64,000 bases of DNA from Bacteroidota bacterium (GTDB lineage Bacteria > Bacteroidota > Bacteroidia > Bacteroidales > JAGONC01). Under the pieces are notes generated by a model that did no database searches, was not told where the DNA came from, and was given only the letters and a program-made list of their open reading frames with translations. The stretch spans positions 62,001 through 126,000 of the forward strand of contig JAKLFC010000002.1 of assembly GCA_022711405.1 (NCBI GenBank). Direction: 5' to 3'. The stretch's first letter is position 1, and every line of letters begins with the position of its first letter. Below, piece by piece: positions 26,815 through 35,775 of this stretch. The position numbers were made by a program, and so were the translations under genes.

Positions 26815-29616
26815 ATGCCACAGAAAAATTACACATCCCCACAAAAAATTACTTCCGCCGTAATCTGCTTTTTCTTTTTCGGATTACTAATTCCTGCCGG
26901 GGCCCAGCAGGATAAGGAAATACCTGTATGGCAAAAGATGCATTATCTGAGCGAGGAAGAAATGCACATCCGTTCCTGGGACAACCGCAGCTTTACGCCG
27001 ACGGATCCTGCCGGGGGGCCGGTCTATAACGTGGCTGAGTTTGCACAGATGGAGGCTGTGCTGATACGATATCCCCTGGGCATACCCTATTCGCTGGTGG
27101 CAGAAATGTCACAGGATATCCTTGTCACAACGATCGTCAGCGGTTCAACACAGGAAAATACGGTGCGGGATCTATACGAAAGCAACGGAGTCAACCTTGC
27201 TAACTGCAATTTTATTTACGCACCCACGGATTCTTACTGGACAAGAGACTACGGTCCATGGTTCATCATCGATGGCAACTATGAATTCGGAATCGTGGAT
27301 TTCCCATACAACCGCCCCCGTCCCAACGATGACAACATCCCGGTCGTAGTGGCAAACGTACTGGGTATCAACCTGTTCGGAATGGATGTGGTGCACACCG
27401 GGGGCAATTACATGACCGACTTCAATGGCATATCTGCTTCCACGACGCTGGTCTATACTGAGAATGCCAATACCAGCCTGCAAAATCCTCCGCTGACCCC
27501 CCAGGAAGTGGATTCGATGATGACTGCATACCTGGGCCTGAGTGATTACCACGTGCTGGATGATCCCCTGAATGAGTACATTGAACACATCGATTGCTGG
27601 GGTAAGTTCCTGGATGTGGATAAGGTTCTCATCGGTCAGGTACCGTCGAATGATCCGCGTTACGGAGAATTTGAAAGTATCGCTGCCTATTTTGAAGGGC
27701 AGACCAGCGGATGGGGCAAACCCTATGAAGTGTACAGGGTTTTTACTCCGGGTTCATCTCCCGGCACACCCTATACCAATTCCTTGATCCTCAACAATAA
27801 AGTGTTCGTTCCCCTGACAGGAAGTCCGTGGGATGAGGAAGCCATTGCCGTTTACCAGGAAGCCATGCCCGGTTATGAGATCATTGGAACTTATGCGGAA
27901 GAGGGCCCCGAATGGCAAAATACCGATGCCATCCACTGCCGCGCCAAGGGGATAGCCAACCGTGACATGGTGTGGATCCGGCATATGCCTTTATGGGGTA
28001 CAAAACCACAACAGGACACGTATCCTATCCAGGCAACGGTAATCCCTCTGAGCGGATCCAGCTTTAACTCAACAGCGGTCAAAGTTTACTATAGGATCAA
28101 CAGCGGAAGTTTCATTCCCATCGTCATGACCACCCAGGATGATACGCTCTACACAGCCTCCATCCCCGGGGCCAGTGAAAACGATGTGATCTCCTATTTC
28201 ATCACTGCAACGGATCAGGCTGGAAACACCGCCAGTCATCCATACATCGGATCTGCCGATCCCCACCAGTTCAGGATCCAGGTCGACTACCAGCCTGATA
28301 TCCTTATCGATGAAGATCATCTTGCCGGATCATGCCTCACAGGTTCTTCGATCACCTATTACCTGCTCATCCACAACACGGGAAACATGCAGCTCAATTT
28401 TGAAATAGAGCCAAACACCGTCAGCTATGAGCATTTTCCTTATCAGGTACCTGACAGCCCATCACCCACTGCCTTTACAGATAACACCTACGAGGAACTG
28501 GGATGGACAGACGTCGCCGTCGGGCAGGATGAGGTCATCAGTGAGTGGAGCATAACATACGACTGGTACACGATGTATCCCGGTCTGATCAATGGGGCCT
28601 CGTTCTGGGTGGAATCTCCTGCAGGGACCATCTTCCAGATATCGGGCAACATCGCCCCTGGTACCTATACCGTCAACTCGGATGCCTTTAACGGGGAAAC
28701 AATGATGGGGATCTGGAAAATATGGATAGAAGATTCCTTCAGCCAGGGTGGGCATCAGGCGACTGGCATTACCATGACCTTCCGGAAAACCATCGATCCG
28801 GGACCGTGGCTCAGCCCTGTTCCCACATCCGGTTTTGTCGTCCCGGGCGGAATGACACAGATCGAAGTGGGCTTTGATGCTACCACACTGGATCCCGGAG
28901 AATACAACGGCCAGCTGATGATTTCCTCAAATGATCCGGATGAGCCCCAGATAGAACTGCCCGTCCTGTTCACCGTTCAGGGTCTTCCTTACCTTACCCT
29001 CTCAGAGGATTCACTGATCTTCCTGAATTACGAACAGATGTGGCAGGGACAGGAATTTACCCTGAAGAATCCTACCCCTTACAACGTCCAGATCAATGAG
29101 ATCGAAAAAGAGAGCTGGGGTATGTTCAGCTGGTACATCGAACCATGGGACATTACCCTGCCCTATGTGCTGGGTGGAGGTGATTCGCTGACACTCAATG
29201 TCAAACTTCCTATACCTGTATTAAGCCCCCTGGTCTGGATGGTGTATGATACCCTTGATATTGTATCCCAGTACGATCTCCATCAGGTGATCGTCGGAGT
29301 GGATTACAACCTGATCTCCGGAACGGACAAAGATGTTTTGAATGATCTTTCGGTGAAAATATCTCCCAATCCTTTTTACAGCCAGGTACGCATCGATCTT
29401 GGATTAAATGAAGAGAAACCTGTCAGGGCCTGCATCCTTGATTTAACAGGTAAACGGGTTAAATCCTTCAGGGAATTCCAGGCCCGGAAAGGGTTATACA
29501 CATGGTACTGGGATGGTACCAATGATGCGGGAATACCCCTGTCCGAAGGGGTGTATTTTTTGCGTATCATTTCAGAAAGACAATTAACCACTGCAAAACT
29601 TATCCTTACAAGATAG
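26815..29616 (+). CDS. Secreted bacterial peptidylarginine deiminase with T9SS sorting domain
   Basis: From 26815 the product is 933 residues with a signal peptide (about 1-30). Residues about 65-400 form a PAD_porph-type domain that converts arginine side chains to citrulline. Every residue of the Porphyromonas gingivalis PPAD active site has a counterpart: Asp145 (TRDYGPW), His258 and Asp260 (EHIDCWGKF), Asn322 (YTNSLIL) and nucleophile Cys375 (DAIHCRAKG). The RPR motif (Arg167, Arg169), which in PPAD contacts the C-terminal carboxylate of substrates, has the same spacing from the active-site Asp. After it come an Ig-like segment, a proprotein-convertase P-like beta-sandwich (about 515-665), another beta domain and a T9SS sorting domain (about 850-933, ISPNPFYSQ). 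Agmatine deiminase is the alternative, but the signal peptide and sorting domain argue against it. Confidence 0.87.
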   Translation: MPQKNYTSPQKITSAVICFFFFGLLIPAGAQQDKEIPVWQKMHYLSEEEMHIRSWDNRSFTPTDPAGGPVYNVAEFAQMEAVLIRYPLGIPYSLVAEMSQDILVTTIVSGSTQENTVRDLYESNGVNLANCNFIYAPTDSYWTRDYGPWFIIDGNYEFGIVDFPYNRPRPNDDNIPVVVANVLGINLFGMDVVHTGGNYMTDFNGISASTTLVYTENANTSLQNPPLTPQEVDSMMTAYLGLSDYHVLDDPLNEYIEHIDCWGKFLDVDKVLIGQVPSNDPRYGEFESIAAYFEGQTSGWGKPYEVYRVFTPGSSPGTPYTNSLILNNKVFVPLTGSPWDEEAIAVYQEAMPGYEIIGTYAEEGPEWQNTDAIHCRAKGIANRDMVWIRHMPLWGTKPQQDTYPIQATVIPLSGSSFNSTAVKVYYRINSGSFIPIVMTTQDDTLYTASIPGASENDVISYFITATDQAGNTASHPYIGSADPHQFRIQVDYQPDILIDEDHLAGSCLTGSSITYYLLIHNTGNMQLNFEIEPNTVSYEHFPYQVPDSPSPTAFTDNTYEELGWTDVAVGQDEVISEWSITYDWYTMYPGLINGASFWVESPAGTIFQISGNIAPGTYTVNSDAFNGETMMGIWKIWIEDSFSQGGHQATGITMTFRKTIDPGPWLSPVPTSGFVVPGGMTQIEVGFDATTLDPGEYNGQLMISSNDPDEPQIELPVLFTVQGLPYLTLSEDSLIFLNYEQMWQGQEFTLKNPTPYNVQINEIEKESWGMFSWYIEPWDITLPYVLGGGDSLTLNVKLPIPVLSPLVWMVYDTLDIVSQYDLHQVIVGVDYNLISGTDKDVLNDLSVKISPNPFYSQVRIDLGLNEEKPVRACILDLTGKRVKSFREFQARKGLYTWYWDGTNDAGIPLSEGVYFLRIISERQLTTAKLILTR

Positions 29617-29628
29617 GACTTTTAATAG

Positions 29629-29675
29629 CCCCTCCCCCGGCCCCTCCCCTTAAGGGGAGGGGTGCAGGGGAGGGG
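29629..29675. repeat. C/G-rich palindromic repeat, possible terminator
   Basis: A perfect 22-nt palindrome (29641-29662, CCCCTCCCCTTAAGGGGAGG plus GG) lies within an outer inverted repeat CCCCTCCCC (29629-29637) / GGGGAGGGG (29667-29675), followed by TCTTTTAAA. It follows the deiminase stop by 13 bp and may terminate transcription. It belongs to the same repeat class as the copy at 21669-21770. The rest of 29676-29764 shows nothing clear. Confidence 0.75.
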
Positions 29676-29764
29676 TCTTTTAAAGGTGAATCCCCGGTTC
29701 AGCCCGGGGGTAAAGTTTTATCATCTTCAGACAACCTTTATGAGGATGCATCGTCTACCTGTAA

Positions 29765-30349
29765 ATGACCGACCGGATGATCCCTGATCCGAAGTTAATC
29801 GAGGGGTGTCTTCAGGGAAAGCGTAAGGCCTATGCCCTGCTCTACAAACGCTACGCAGCGAACATGCTTGGTGTATGCATGCGTTATGGCCGCAATCTGG
29901 CTGAGGCGGAAGATGTCCTGCAGGAAGGATTCATCAAGGTCTTTACCAACCTGGACAAGTTCAGGCAGGAGGGATCGCTGGAAGGCTGGATCCGGAGGAT
30001 CATGGTGAATACAGCTGTTGATCATTATCATAAGCAGACGAAAGAAGGATTGTTCGTCAGCCTGGAAGAAATAAAAGATCCGCATGGGACCGGTGAACAC
30101 GGTGAAGAGGACGAAGACCTGCCGGCTGCCGATCTGACCGCAGATGATCTCATGGAAATGATCCAGCGCCTGCCCGACGGGTACAGGATCGTCTTCAACA
30201 TGTACGCAATAGAAGGATATTCCCATCAGGTCATTGCTGAAACACTGAATATTTCCGTCAATACTTCCAAGACCCAGTTATTCAAAGCCAGGAGAATGCT
30301 GCGCAACGTTATCCTCCATCGCTCACTGGACCATGCAAACAAACGGTAA
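29765..30349 (+). CDS. ECF-type RNA polymerase sigma factor
   Basis: The 194-residue product has sigma region 2 (about 27-95: ALLYKRYAANMLGVCMRY, AEDVLQEGFIKVF, WIRRIMVNTAVDHYH) and region 4 (about 130-185: LPDGYRIVFNMYAIEGYSH, a helix-turn-helix ending TQLFKARRMLR). Regions 1 and 3 are absent, as is usual for the ECF group. The next gene begins 1 bp after its stop and carries a probable anti-sigma N-terminus, so the two form a sigma/anti-sigma pair, typical of envelope-stress or surface-signal control in Bacteroidota. Confidence 0.93.
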   Translation: MTDRMIPDPKLIEGCLQGKRKAYALLYKRYAANMLGVCMRYGRNLAEAEDVLQEGFIKVFTNLDKFRQEGSLEGWIRRIMVNTAVDHYHKQTKEGLFVSLEEIKDPHGTGEHGEEDEDLPAADLTADDLMEMIQRLPDGYRIVFNMYAIEGYSHQVIAETLNISVNTSKTQLFKARRMLRNVILHRSLDHANKR

Positions 30350-30350
30350 C

Positions 30351-31763
30351 ATGAAAAACGAACGTGATAAAATAGACGATCTGTTCCGGCAGAAACTGGA
30401 GGGTTACCAGATCAGGCCCTCGGTGAAGGTCTGGAATAACATTGTCAACAGATTCAGCCTTCCGCACGCCGGTCCCTTCCACCTGTTGAACATGCAAAAC
30501 ATCATCGGGGCACTGCTCCTTGCCGGTGCTGGTGTTACCACCTACCTCCTCTGGCCGGCTTCGAAAGTACATGAAACCGTAGCAGTGAACAGTATGGAGA
30601 TGAATCTGACCTATCCGGCGCCTCCGCAACAGGATCTGCATCCACAGGCCGTATATCAGGCACCCGCTATCAATCAGGAAAATTCATCTGCTCAACATGA
30701 GCATCCTGGCCCGTCGAACCAAAACAGCCAGCCGGATGATCCCCCTGACAACCCTGAAAGTCCGCTCCTGGCGACCCCGAGCCAGACTGCTTCTGAGGAT
30801 TTGATGAAATCGTCATCCAGCGAGGCGAAACTAACTGAAGATCAAGGATTTAGTGATCAACCTGTGATTAATGAGTTCAAATCCATTGAAAAAGAACAAT
30901 TTAACAATGCTGCCGTGTGGGATGATGCACAAAACCTGAAAAAGCTGTCTCCGTTGGGATCACCTTTCGTATCCTATCAACCCGGCAATGCATCCGGCCT
31001 TAGGATGATGGATGACCGCCACCGGATGCAGGATGAACGGATCCGCTCAAGAAAAGCAGACTACAGGGTTCCTGCGCAGTTTTCTGCAGGCATCCATTTT
31101 CTCCCCGAATGGACCAACTACCACACCGGCGCAGCGGCATTCCAGTCAAGCTATACCCAGGAACTCCTGGCATCCGTACAGTTACGGAACATCATCCTTC
31201 GTACAGGACTGGGAATAAACCGTTCACAGGACGATGGCAACTACCAGGTCAATTACAGCAAATACGAAATGACAGGCTATTATATCGGAACGTCCTTTGA
31301 AAATGGAGGAAATCCCGTCTACGATTCACTGAATTACAGTGTCGATGAGCATGGTGTTTACGATACGGTTTACTATAACGAGATGTACCGTACAGACAAC
31401 ACCTATACCTATCTACAGATCCCGCTCCATATAGGCTATTCATTCCTGAATGACAGGCGGTTCTCATTCTCGGTGACCGCTGGGCCCTGTCTATCCCTGC
31501 TGATGAACGAAAAGAAATCTGATCCCGCTTTTATGGACTTCGCTGCTCAAAATGTCACCATGCAGGACCAGACTCCTGTCAGAAGGCACAGCGAATGGCA
31601 ATTCCAGGTCGGGATCAGCACCCGGTATCTTATCACCAACAGGCTCAGCATAGCGCTGGAACCAACCTATCGTCAGTATTTCCGTACCGTCTATGAGGGG
31701 AGTGATTCCGGCTGGCCACCCTATTCTTTAGGCATCCGGGCCGGGATCAGCTTCCATTTCTGA
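30351..31763 (+). CDS. Anti-sigma-like N-terminus fused to an outer-membrane beta-barrel domain
   Basis: From the ATG at 30351 the product is 470 residues. The first about 45 form a charged cytoplasmic segment (KIDDLFRQKLEGYQIRPSVK) common in Bacteroidota proteins encoded after ECF sigma genes. One membrane helix follows (about 55-72). A long Pro/Gln/Ser-rich linker (about 80-230) precedes a C-terminal beta-barrel-like domain (about 240-470) with alternating strands and a terminal aromatic (RAGISFHF). It is not an ordinary outer-membrane protein because the cytoplasmic N-terminus and inner-membrane helix come first; it may span the periplasm, or the barrel-like part may be periplasmic. Linkage to the sigma factor supports a regulatory role. 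An ATG at 30333 overlaps the sigma gene and is less likely. Confidence 0.72.
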   Translation: MKNERDKIDDLFRQKLEGYQIRPSVKVWNNIVNRFSLPHAGPFHLLNMQNIIGALLLAGAGVTTYLLWPASKVHETVAVNSMEMNLTYPAPPQQDLHPQAVYQAPAINQENSSAQHEHPGPSNQNSQPDDPPDNPESPLLATPSQTASEDLMKSSSSEAKLTEDQGFSDQPVINEFKSIEKEQFNNAAVWDDAQNLKKLSPLGSPFVSYQPGNASGLRMMDDRHRMQDERIRSRKADYRVPAQFSAGIHFLPEWTNYHTGAAAFQSSYTQELLASVQLRNIILRTGLGINRSQDDGNYQVNYSKYEMTGYYIGTSFENGGNPVYDSLNYSVDEHGVYDTVYYNEMYRTDNTYTYLQIPLHIGYSFLNDRRFSFSVTAGPCLSLLMNEKKSDPAFMDFAAQNVTMQDQTPVRRHSEWQFQVGISTRYLITNRLSIALEPTYRQYFRTVYEGSDSGWPPYSLGIRAGISFHF

Positions 31764-31785
31764 CCCCTGACGGGGTAAATATTTG

Positions 31786-31793
31786 TACCTTTG
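31786..31793 (+). promoter_or_regulatory. -7 promoter box upstream of the PKD protein
   Basis: TACCTTTG matches TAnnTTTG exactly and lies about 90 bp before the ATG at 31883. It is 22 bp past the previous stop codon, so a new transcript probably starts here. No -33 TTTG at the right distance. Confidence 0.45.
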
Positions 31794-31882
31794 CAGGCAA
31801 CGAATGAAAACTTTGGGTGTCTGACATATATCGCGGTTAAACTCAATTGCTACTCAATTCATCATCCTTAAAAGAAACCACA

Positions 31883-34228
31883 ATGAAAAAGAATCATTTG
31901 CTCGCCCTTCTTCTGGTCATCCCCGTTATCATCACCAGTGCCCAGCAGAACATGGTCTTTGTCAGCGGACATGTGACGGATATAGACCTGAACATCCCGG
32001 TTGGTCGTCATACCGTTTACGCTGCCTGTAATGACAGCCTGGGATTCTATTCTTTCCTGACAGATGAAGAGGGGTATTACGGCGATACCCTTTTCTTCAA
32101 TACCCCGGGAGTGACTTCCCTGCATATTTATACGTTCGATTGTTTGTATGCCATGCATGATACGCTGGTAACCGATCTGAGTGCACCCATCGTAGCTGAT
32201 TTTGCGATTTGTTCACAGACACTTCCAGAGGAGTGCTGGGCTTCTTTCTTCTATTATCCCGACAGCCTGGATTATTTCACCTGGCACTTTGTCGACATGA
32301 GCTATTTACCCGATGGATCACTCCCGGATACGTGGTTCTGGGAATTTGGTGACGGAACAGCCTCCGGTGAACAATATCCGATCCATACCTTTTACGGTGA
32401 AGGTATTTATACCGTTTGCCTGACCATCACCGACGAAGAGACCAGCTGCGAAAATACGGCATGTATGGAATTGATGATCCTTAACGGACCGTCCGGGTGT
32501 GAAAATGAATTCACCTACACAACAAATGATGGCTACACCTTTGCATTTTCCGGCTCGGCAAATTCACCCAATGCAGTTTCTTATTTCTGGGACTTTGGCG
32601 ACGGGACGACAGGTGAAGGATCGGATGTGACCCACACCTACCCCCCGGATCCACCGCTGTTCATGTACTACAACGTCTGTCTGACCACTTTTACCATTGA
32701 TTCCATCGGAGATTCATGTTCTGACATTTCCTGCCAGGAGGTCTGGGTCGGCTGGCCAGGGGATTGCTTTAACTATTTCAATTATTATCTGGAAGATTCC
32801 CTGACAGTAACTTTTTACGGCGAAGCGTACTGGGGCGGGATGGTGATGGATGCCACGGCCTACACCTGGGATTTTGGAGACGGGACGACAGGTGAAGGCC
32901 AGACCGTGACACATACCTATCCTCCGGGAGGTTCAGAATATTACACGGTCTGCCTTGAAACCATCATCACCGATCCCATGACCTATGACACCTGCTTCGC
33001 TGAAAGCTGCATGGACGTCTGGCTGAAGGATACACCTCCGCTGGGCTGCGAAAACTATTTCTGGTACGAGCAGTCCGATACGAACACCTACACCTTTTTC
33101 GGGGAAGCCTTCTTCAACGGTATGCCCTTCACAGCCGACAGTTATCTCTGGGATTTTGGCGACGGAACCACCGGGGATGGCCAGTCAGTGACCCATACCT
33201 TTACAGAGGCGGATTCAGTTCAATATATCGTTTGCCTTACGACGTCCTGGGTCATGGATTCCACCCTGAACGACAGCTGCTATGCCGTTTCCTGCCAGGG
33301 CATCGGAACAGGAGGCGGCTGCGAGGATCAGTATACCCTGTCAGGCCAGGTCATCATGGGCAACACGTTGGCAGACATTTGCCAGGTATCGCTGTACCTG
33401 GCCAATCCATCAGGAGAAATGGCACTCCTTGGTGTACAACCCATCGACAGCCTTGGCCAGTACTATTTCACGCAGATCTGCGAAGGCAATTACTACCTCA
33501 TGGCCGAGCTGATGGAAGGTTCCTCCGGCTATGGAAACTACCTGCCCACCTATTACATCGATGCCATGACCTGGACAGACGCGGACATGATCACCCTGGG
33601 CGAACCAGCCAATCCCTATGACATTTATCTGGTACCGGCCGGTGATTACAGCCCGGGTGCAGGAGAGATCAACGGTATGGTCAATGTAAATAATGGTCTG
33701 TTCAAAGATGGGATGCCGGCCGCCGGCGTTGAGATCATTCTGATGGACCACAGCGAAGAAGCCGTCGAATATGAATACTCCTCCGACCTGGGAAGCTTCG
33801 GTTTCCCGTCGCTGGGATGGGGAACCTATAAAGTGCATGCCGAAGTGCCGGGAAAAGTGACCGATCCCGCCTGGATCACACTCGACGAGCAACATCCCCA
33901 GGCGACCGTGGAATTCATGATCACCCAGTCGGAAGTGTACAATACGCTTTCCATGGACGATCCCGATCAGGTAACCCTTTCCGTTGGCGAGGTGTATCCC
34001 AACCCGGTCACCGACGTGGCCACCCTCCCGGTTACCCTCACACGGCAAGTTTCCTTTTCCATCAGCATCTATAACCAGCTTGGACAAAAGGTGTGGAGTT
34101 CCAGCGATGACTATGCGCCAGGAAATCACCTTATTCAACTGAATATCAGTAATTTAAATAAAGGAATCTACATCCTGGACATCGGTAACGACGAAATGGG
34201 CAGGATCGTTAAGAAACTCATTAAATAA
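31883..34228 (+). CDS. Secreted multi-PKD-domain protein with T9SS sorting domain
   Basis: From 31883 the product is 781 residues with a signal peptide (MKKNHLLALLLVIPVIITSAQ). Four PKD domains follow one another, each with the signature WDFGDGTTGEG...VTHTYP or a variant (WFWEFGDGTASGEQY, YFWDFGDGTTGEG, YTWDFGDGTTGEG, YLWDFGDGTTGDG), each ending in a Cys-flanked strand. Two carboxypeptidase-regulatory-like modules (about 480-690) and a T9SS sorting domain (from VYPNPVTD) complete it. PKD proteins of this type are surface adhesins or glycan-binding proteins. The ATG at 31847 gives no leader directly after it and was rejected. The lipoprotein gene starts 4 bp later. Confidence 0.88.
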   Translation: MKKNHLLALLLVIPVIITSAQQNMVFVSGHVTDIDLNIPVGRHTVYAACNDSLGFYSFLTDEEGYYGDTLFFNTPGVTSLHIYTFDCLYAMHDTLVTDLSAPIVADFAICSQTLPEECWASFFYYPDSLDYFTWHFVDMSYLPDGSLPDTWFWEFGDGTASGEQYPIHTFYGEGIYTVCLTITDEETSCENTACMELMILNGPSGCENEFTYTTNDGYTFAFSGSANSPNAVSYFWDFGDGTTGEGSDVTHTYPPDPPLFMYYNVCLTTFTIDSIGDSCSDISCQEVWVGWPGDCFNYFNYYLEDSLTVTFYGEAYWGGMVMDATAYTWDFGDGTTGEGQTVTHTYPPGGSEYYTVCLETIITDPMTYDTCFAESCMDVWLKDTPPLGCENYFWYEQSDTNTYTFFGEAFFNGMPFTADSYLWDFGDGTTGDGQSVTHTFTEADSVQYIVCLTTSWVMDSTLNDSCYAVSCQGIGTGGGCEDQYTLSGQVIMGNTLADICQVSLYLANPSGEMALLGVQPIDSLGQYYFTQICEGNYYLMAELMEGSSGYGNYLPTYYIDAMTWTDADMITLGEPANPYDIYLVPAGDYSPGAGEINGMVNVNNGLFKDGMPAAGVEIILMDHSEEAVEYEYSSDLGSFGFPSLGWGTYKVHAEVPGKVTDPAWITLDEQHPQATVEFMITQSEVYNTLSMDDPDQVTLSVGEVYPNPVTDVATLPVTLTRQVSFSISIYNQLGQKVWSSSDDYAPGNHLIQLNISNLNKGIYILDIGNDEMGRIVKKLIK

Positions 34229-34232
34229 CAGG

Positions 34233-35309
34233 ATGAGGAACCGTATCGCTATTGTACTGGTCGCAGGTTCATTGTTCCTGCTGACCGGATGTCCCTGGTA
34301 TGAATCCTATGAAGACTGCTCGTTTCCCGGTCAGGTTCAGAACTTCGCTTCCGTCAACTCCGCGTATGATGATTACAATGCAGCTGCTCCGTTCATTGAG
34401 TACCAGCTGATGCTGAAGTTTTCCAGCAACAGGAACTCGAACGGCCAGGACTTCGACCTGATCGTGAAGAATGCATACATATACTGTGACCGGGAGAATG
34501 GCGAGCTTACCATTGATTCCCGCTCTAATCAGGATGTGGAATACGCATACCTGGATTCCCTGCTGGCGATGGCCAACACCCCGGGTAATGAACTGGGCCC
34601 GACCTCCGTGGTATTTTATTACTGGGAGAATAAAGAGGTCTACAGCAATCTGCTTATTTTCTCAAGCGACACCTCCGGCAACCAGGATCTGTATGCCGCC
34701 CGCTACTATATGGAAAGGGATGCCAATCTTACCATACTTACGGAGAAATATGATTTTGTGAGAATCACTTCCCTGAATACGGAAGCCAATGAGTGCTACA
34801 TGGGGCTGTTTGGGGCGAATTTCATTAACTACTCCGACTGGTACAATTACCCCGAAACCATTCAGGAAATCTATTTCTGTTCGGACAGGGATGGGAATTA
34901 CGATATTTTTCAAACAGATATCCCTGAGGGTTATGATGAGATCAGCTTTTTATCAGCCGACACGGTCTGGCCCGTTGATAAAAACACTATTCTCAGTTCG
35001 GAAGCAGATGATAAATGTCCATTCATCAACGGAAAGGTACTGGTGTTTGCCTCCAACCGGGCCGGGGGATTTGGAGGGTATGATCTCTATTATTCACGCA
35101 GGGAAAACGGCACCTGGACTGTTCCCCGGAATTTCGGAGAAAAGATCAATACATCTTCTGATGAATATCGTCCGATCGTTCTGATGGTCAGCGGTTTTAC
35201 CAATGAGCTCATGTTCTTCTCCTCAAACCGGACCGGAGGCAAAGGCGGATTCGATTTGTATTACGTTGGCATCCCTTCCTGGACCATGGAAGAGTTCAAG
35301 CCTGAATAG
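34233..35309 (+). CDS. PD40 beta-propeller lipoprotein
   Basis: The 358-residue product begins with a lipoprotein signal (FLLTGCPWYE, Cys20). The body has several WD40-like/PD40 units with recurring patterns: LLIFSSDTSGNQDLYAARY, IYFCSDRDGNYDIFQTDI, LVFASNRAGGFGGYDLYYSR and LMFFSSNRTGGKGGFDLYYV. PD40 units form TolB-like propellers that bind proteins or glycans. In Bacteroidota such lipoproteins often accompany surface adhesins, and its closeness to the PKD protein suggests they act together. It is convergent with queD. Confidence 0.85.
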   Translation: MRNRIAIVLVAGSLFLLTGCPWYESYEDCSFPGQVQNFASVNSAYDDYNAAAPFIEYQLMLKFSSNRNSNGQDFDLIVKNAYIYCDRENGELTIDSRSNQDVEYAYLDSLLAMANTPGNELGPTSVVFYYWENKEVYSNLLIFSSDTSGNQDLYAARYYMERDANLTILTEKYDFVRITSLNTEANECYMGLFGANFINYSDWYNYPETIQEIYFCSDRDGNYDIFQTDIPEGYDEISFLSADTVWPVDKNTILSSEADDKCPFINGKVLVFASNRAGGFGGYDLYYSRRENGTWTVPRNFGEKINTSSDEYRPIVLMVSGFTNELMFFSSNRTGGKGGFDLYYVGIPSWTMEEFKPE

Positions 35310-35322
35310 GCGTTGTGGTCAC

Positions 35323-35775
35323 TTATGGATTATCCGCTGCAAACCATTCGGCATAAGAGGTCATGGTTTCGCGTAACCGCAGGCTGTACAGCCTGACATT
35401 CCCGGGCAGTTTCTTTTTTATGCGTTCCGCAAAATCGGCGACCAGGTTTTCAGTGGTAGGCTGGTAATCCGTCACGATAAGCCTCTCAAAGAGCACGTTT
35501 CCGGTCTTATCCTCCAGGATCCGGGCAGTATCCTTCCTCATGACCAGCGAATGGTCAAATTCATCGGTCACTGCTTCTTTCACAAGGTTTTTAATATCCT
35601 TGAAATCCATGATCATACCGACTTTCGGTGAAGACGGATCATCGATGGGGGAGCCCATGATCGTTACAAAAAGCTCGTAGGTGTGCCCGTGAATGTGTTT
35701 GCAGGGGCCATCATGTCCGGGCAGGGCGTGGGCCATTTCAAAGGTGAAGGATTTGGTTAGGCGGATTTGGTTCAT
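35323..35775 (-). CDS. queD: 6-carboxytetrahydropterin synthase / 6-pyruvoyltetrahydropterin synthase family
   Basis: The 150-residue product has the zinc ligands His16 (FEMAHAL), His29 and His31 (HIHGHTYEL), catalytic Cys25, a later DHSL histidine and the C-terminal LRETMTSYAEW substrate loop. QueD converts dihydroneopterin triphosphate to 6-carboxytetrahydropterin in queuosine/preQ0 synthesis. Its start codon overlaps the stop of tnaA by 4 bp, so the two are translationally coupled. No other queuosine gene is in the window. A pterin-synthase role other than QueD cannot be excluded. Confidence 0.9.
   Translation of the reverse strand: MNQIRLTKSFTFEMAHALPGHDGPCKHIHGHTYELFVTIMGSPIDDPSSPKVGMIMDFKDIKNLVKEAVTDEFDHSLVMRKDTARILEDKTGNVLFERLIVTDYQPTTENLVADFAERIKKKLPGNVRLYSLRLRETMTSYAEWFAADNP

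Noticed and set aside
32330..33220. Periodic sequence considered as a CRISPR or tandem DNA repeat
   Set aside because: The period comes from four PKD domains of one secreted protein; units are about 270 bp and diverged, with no spacers.
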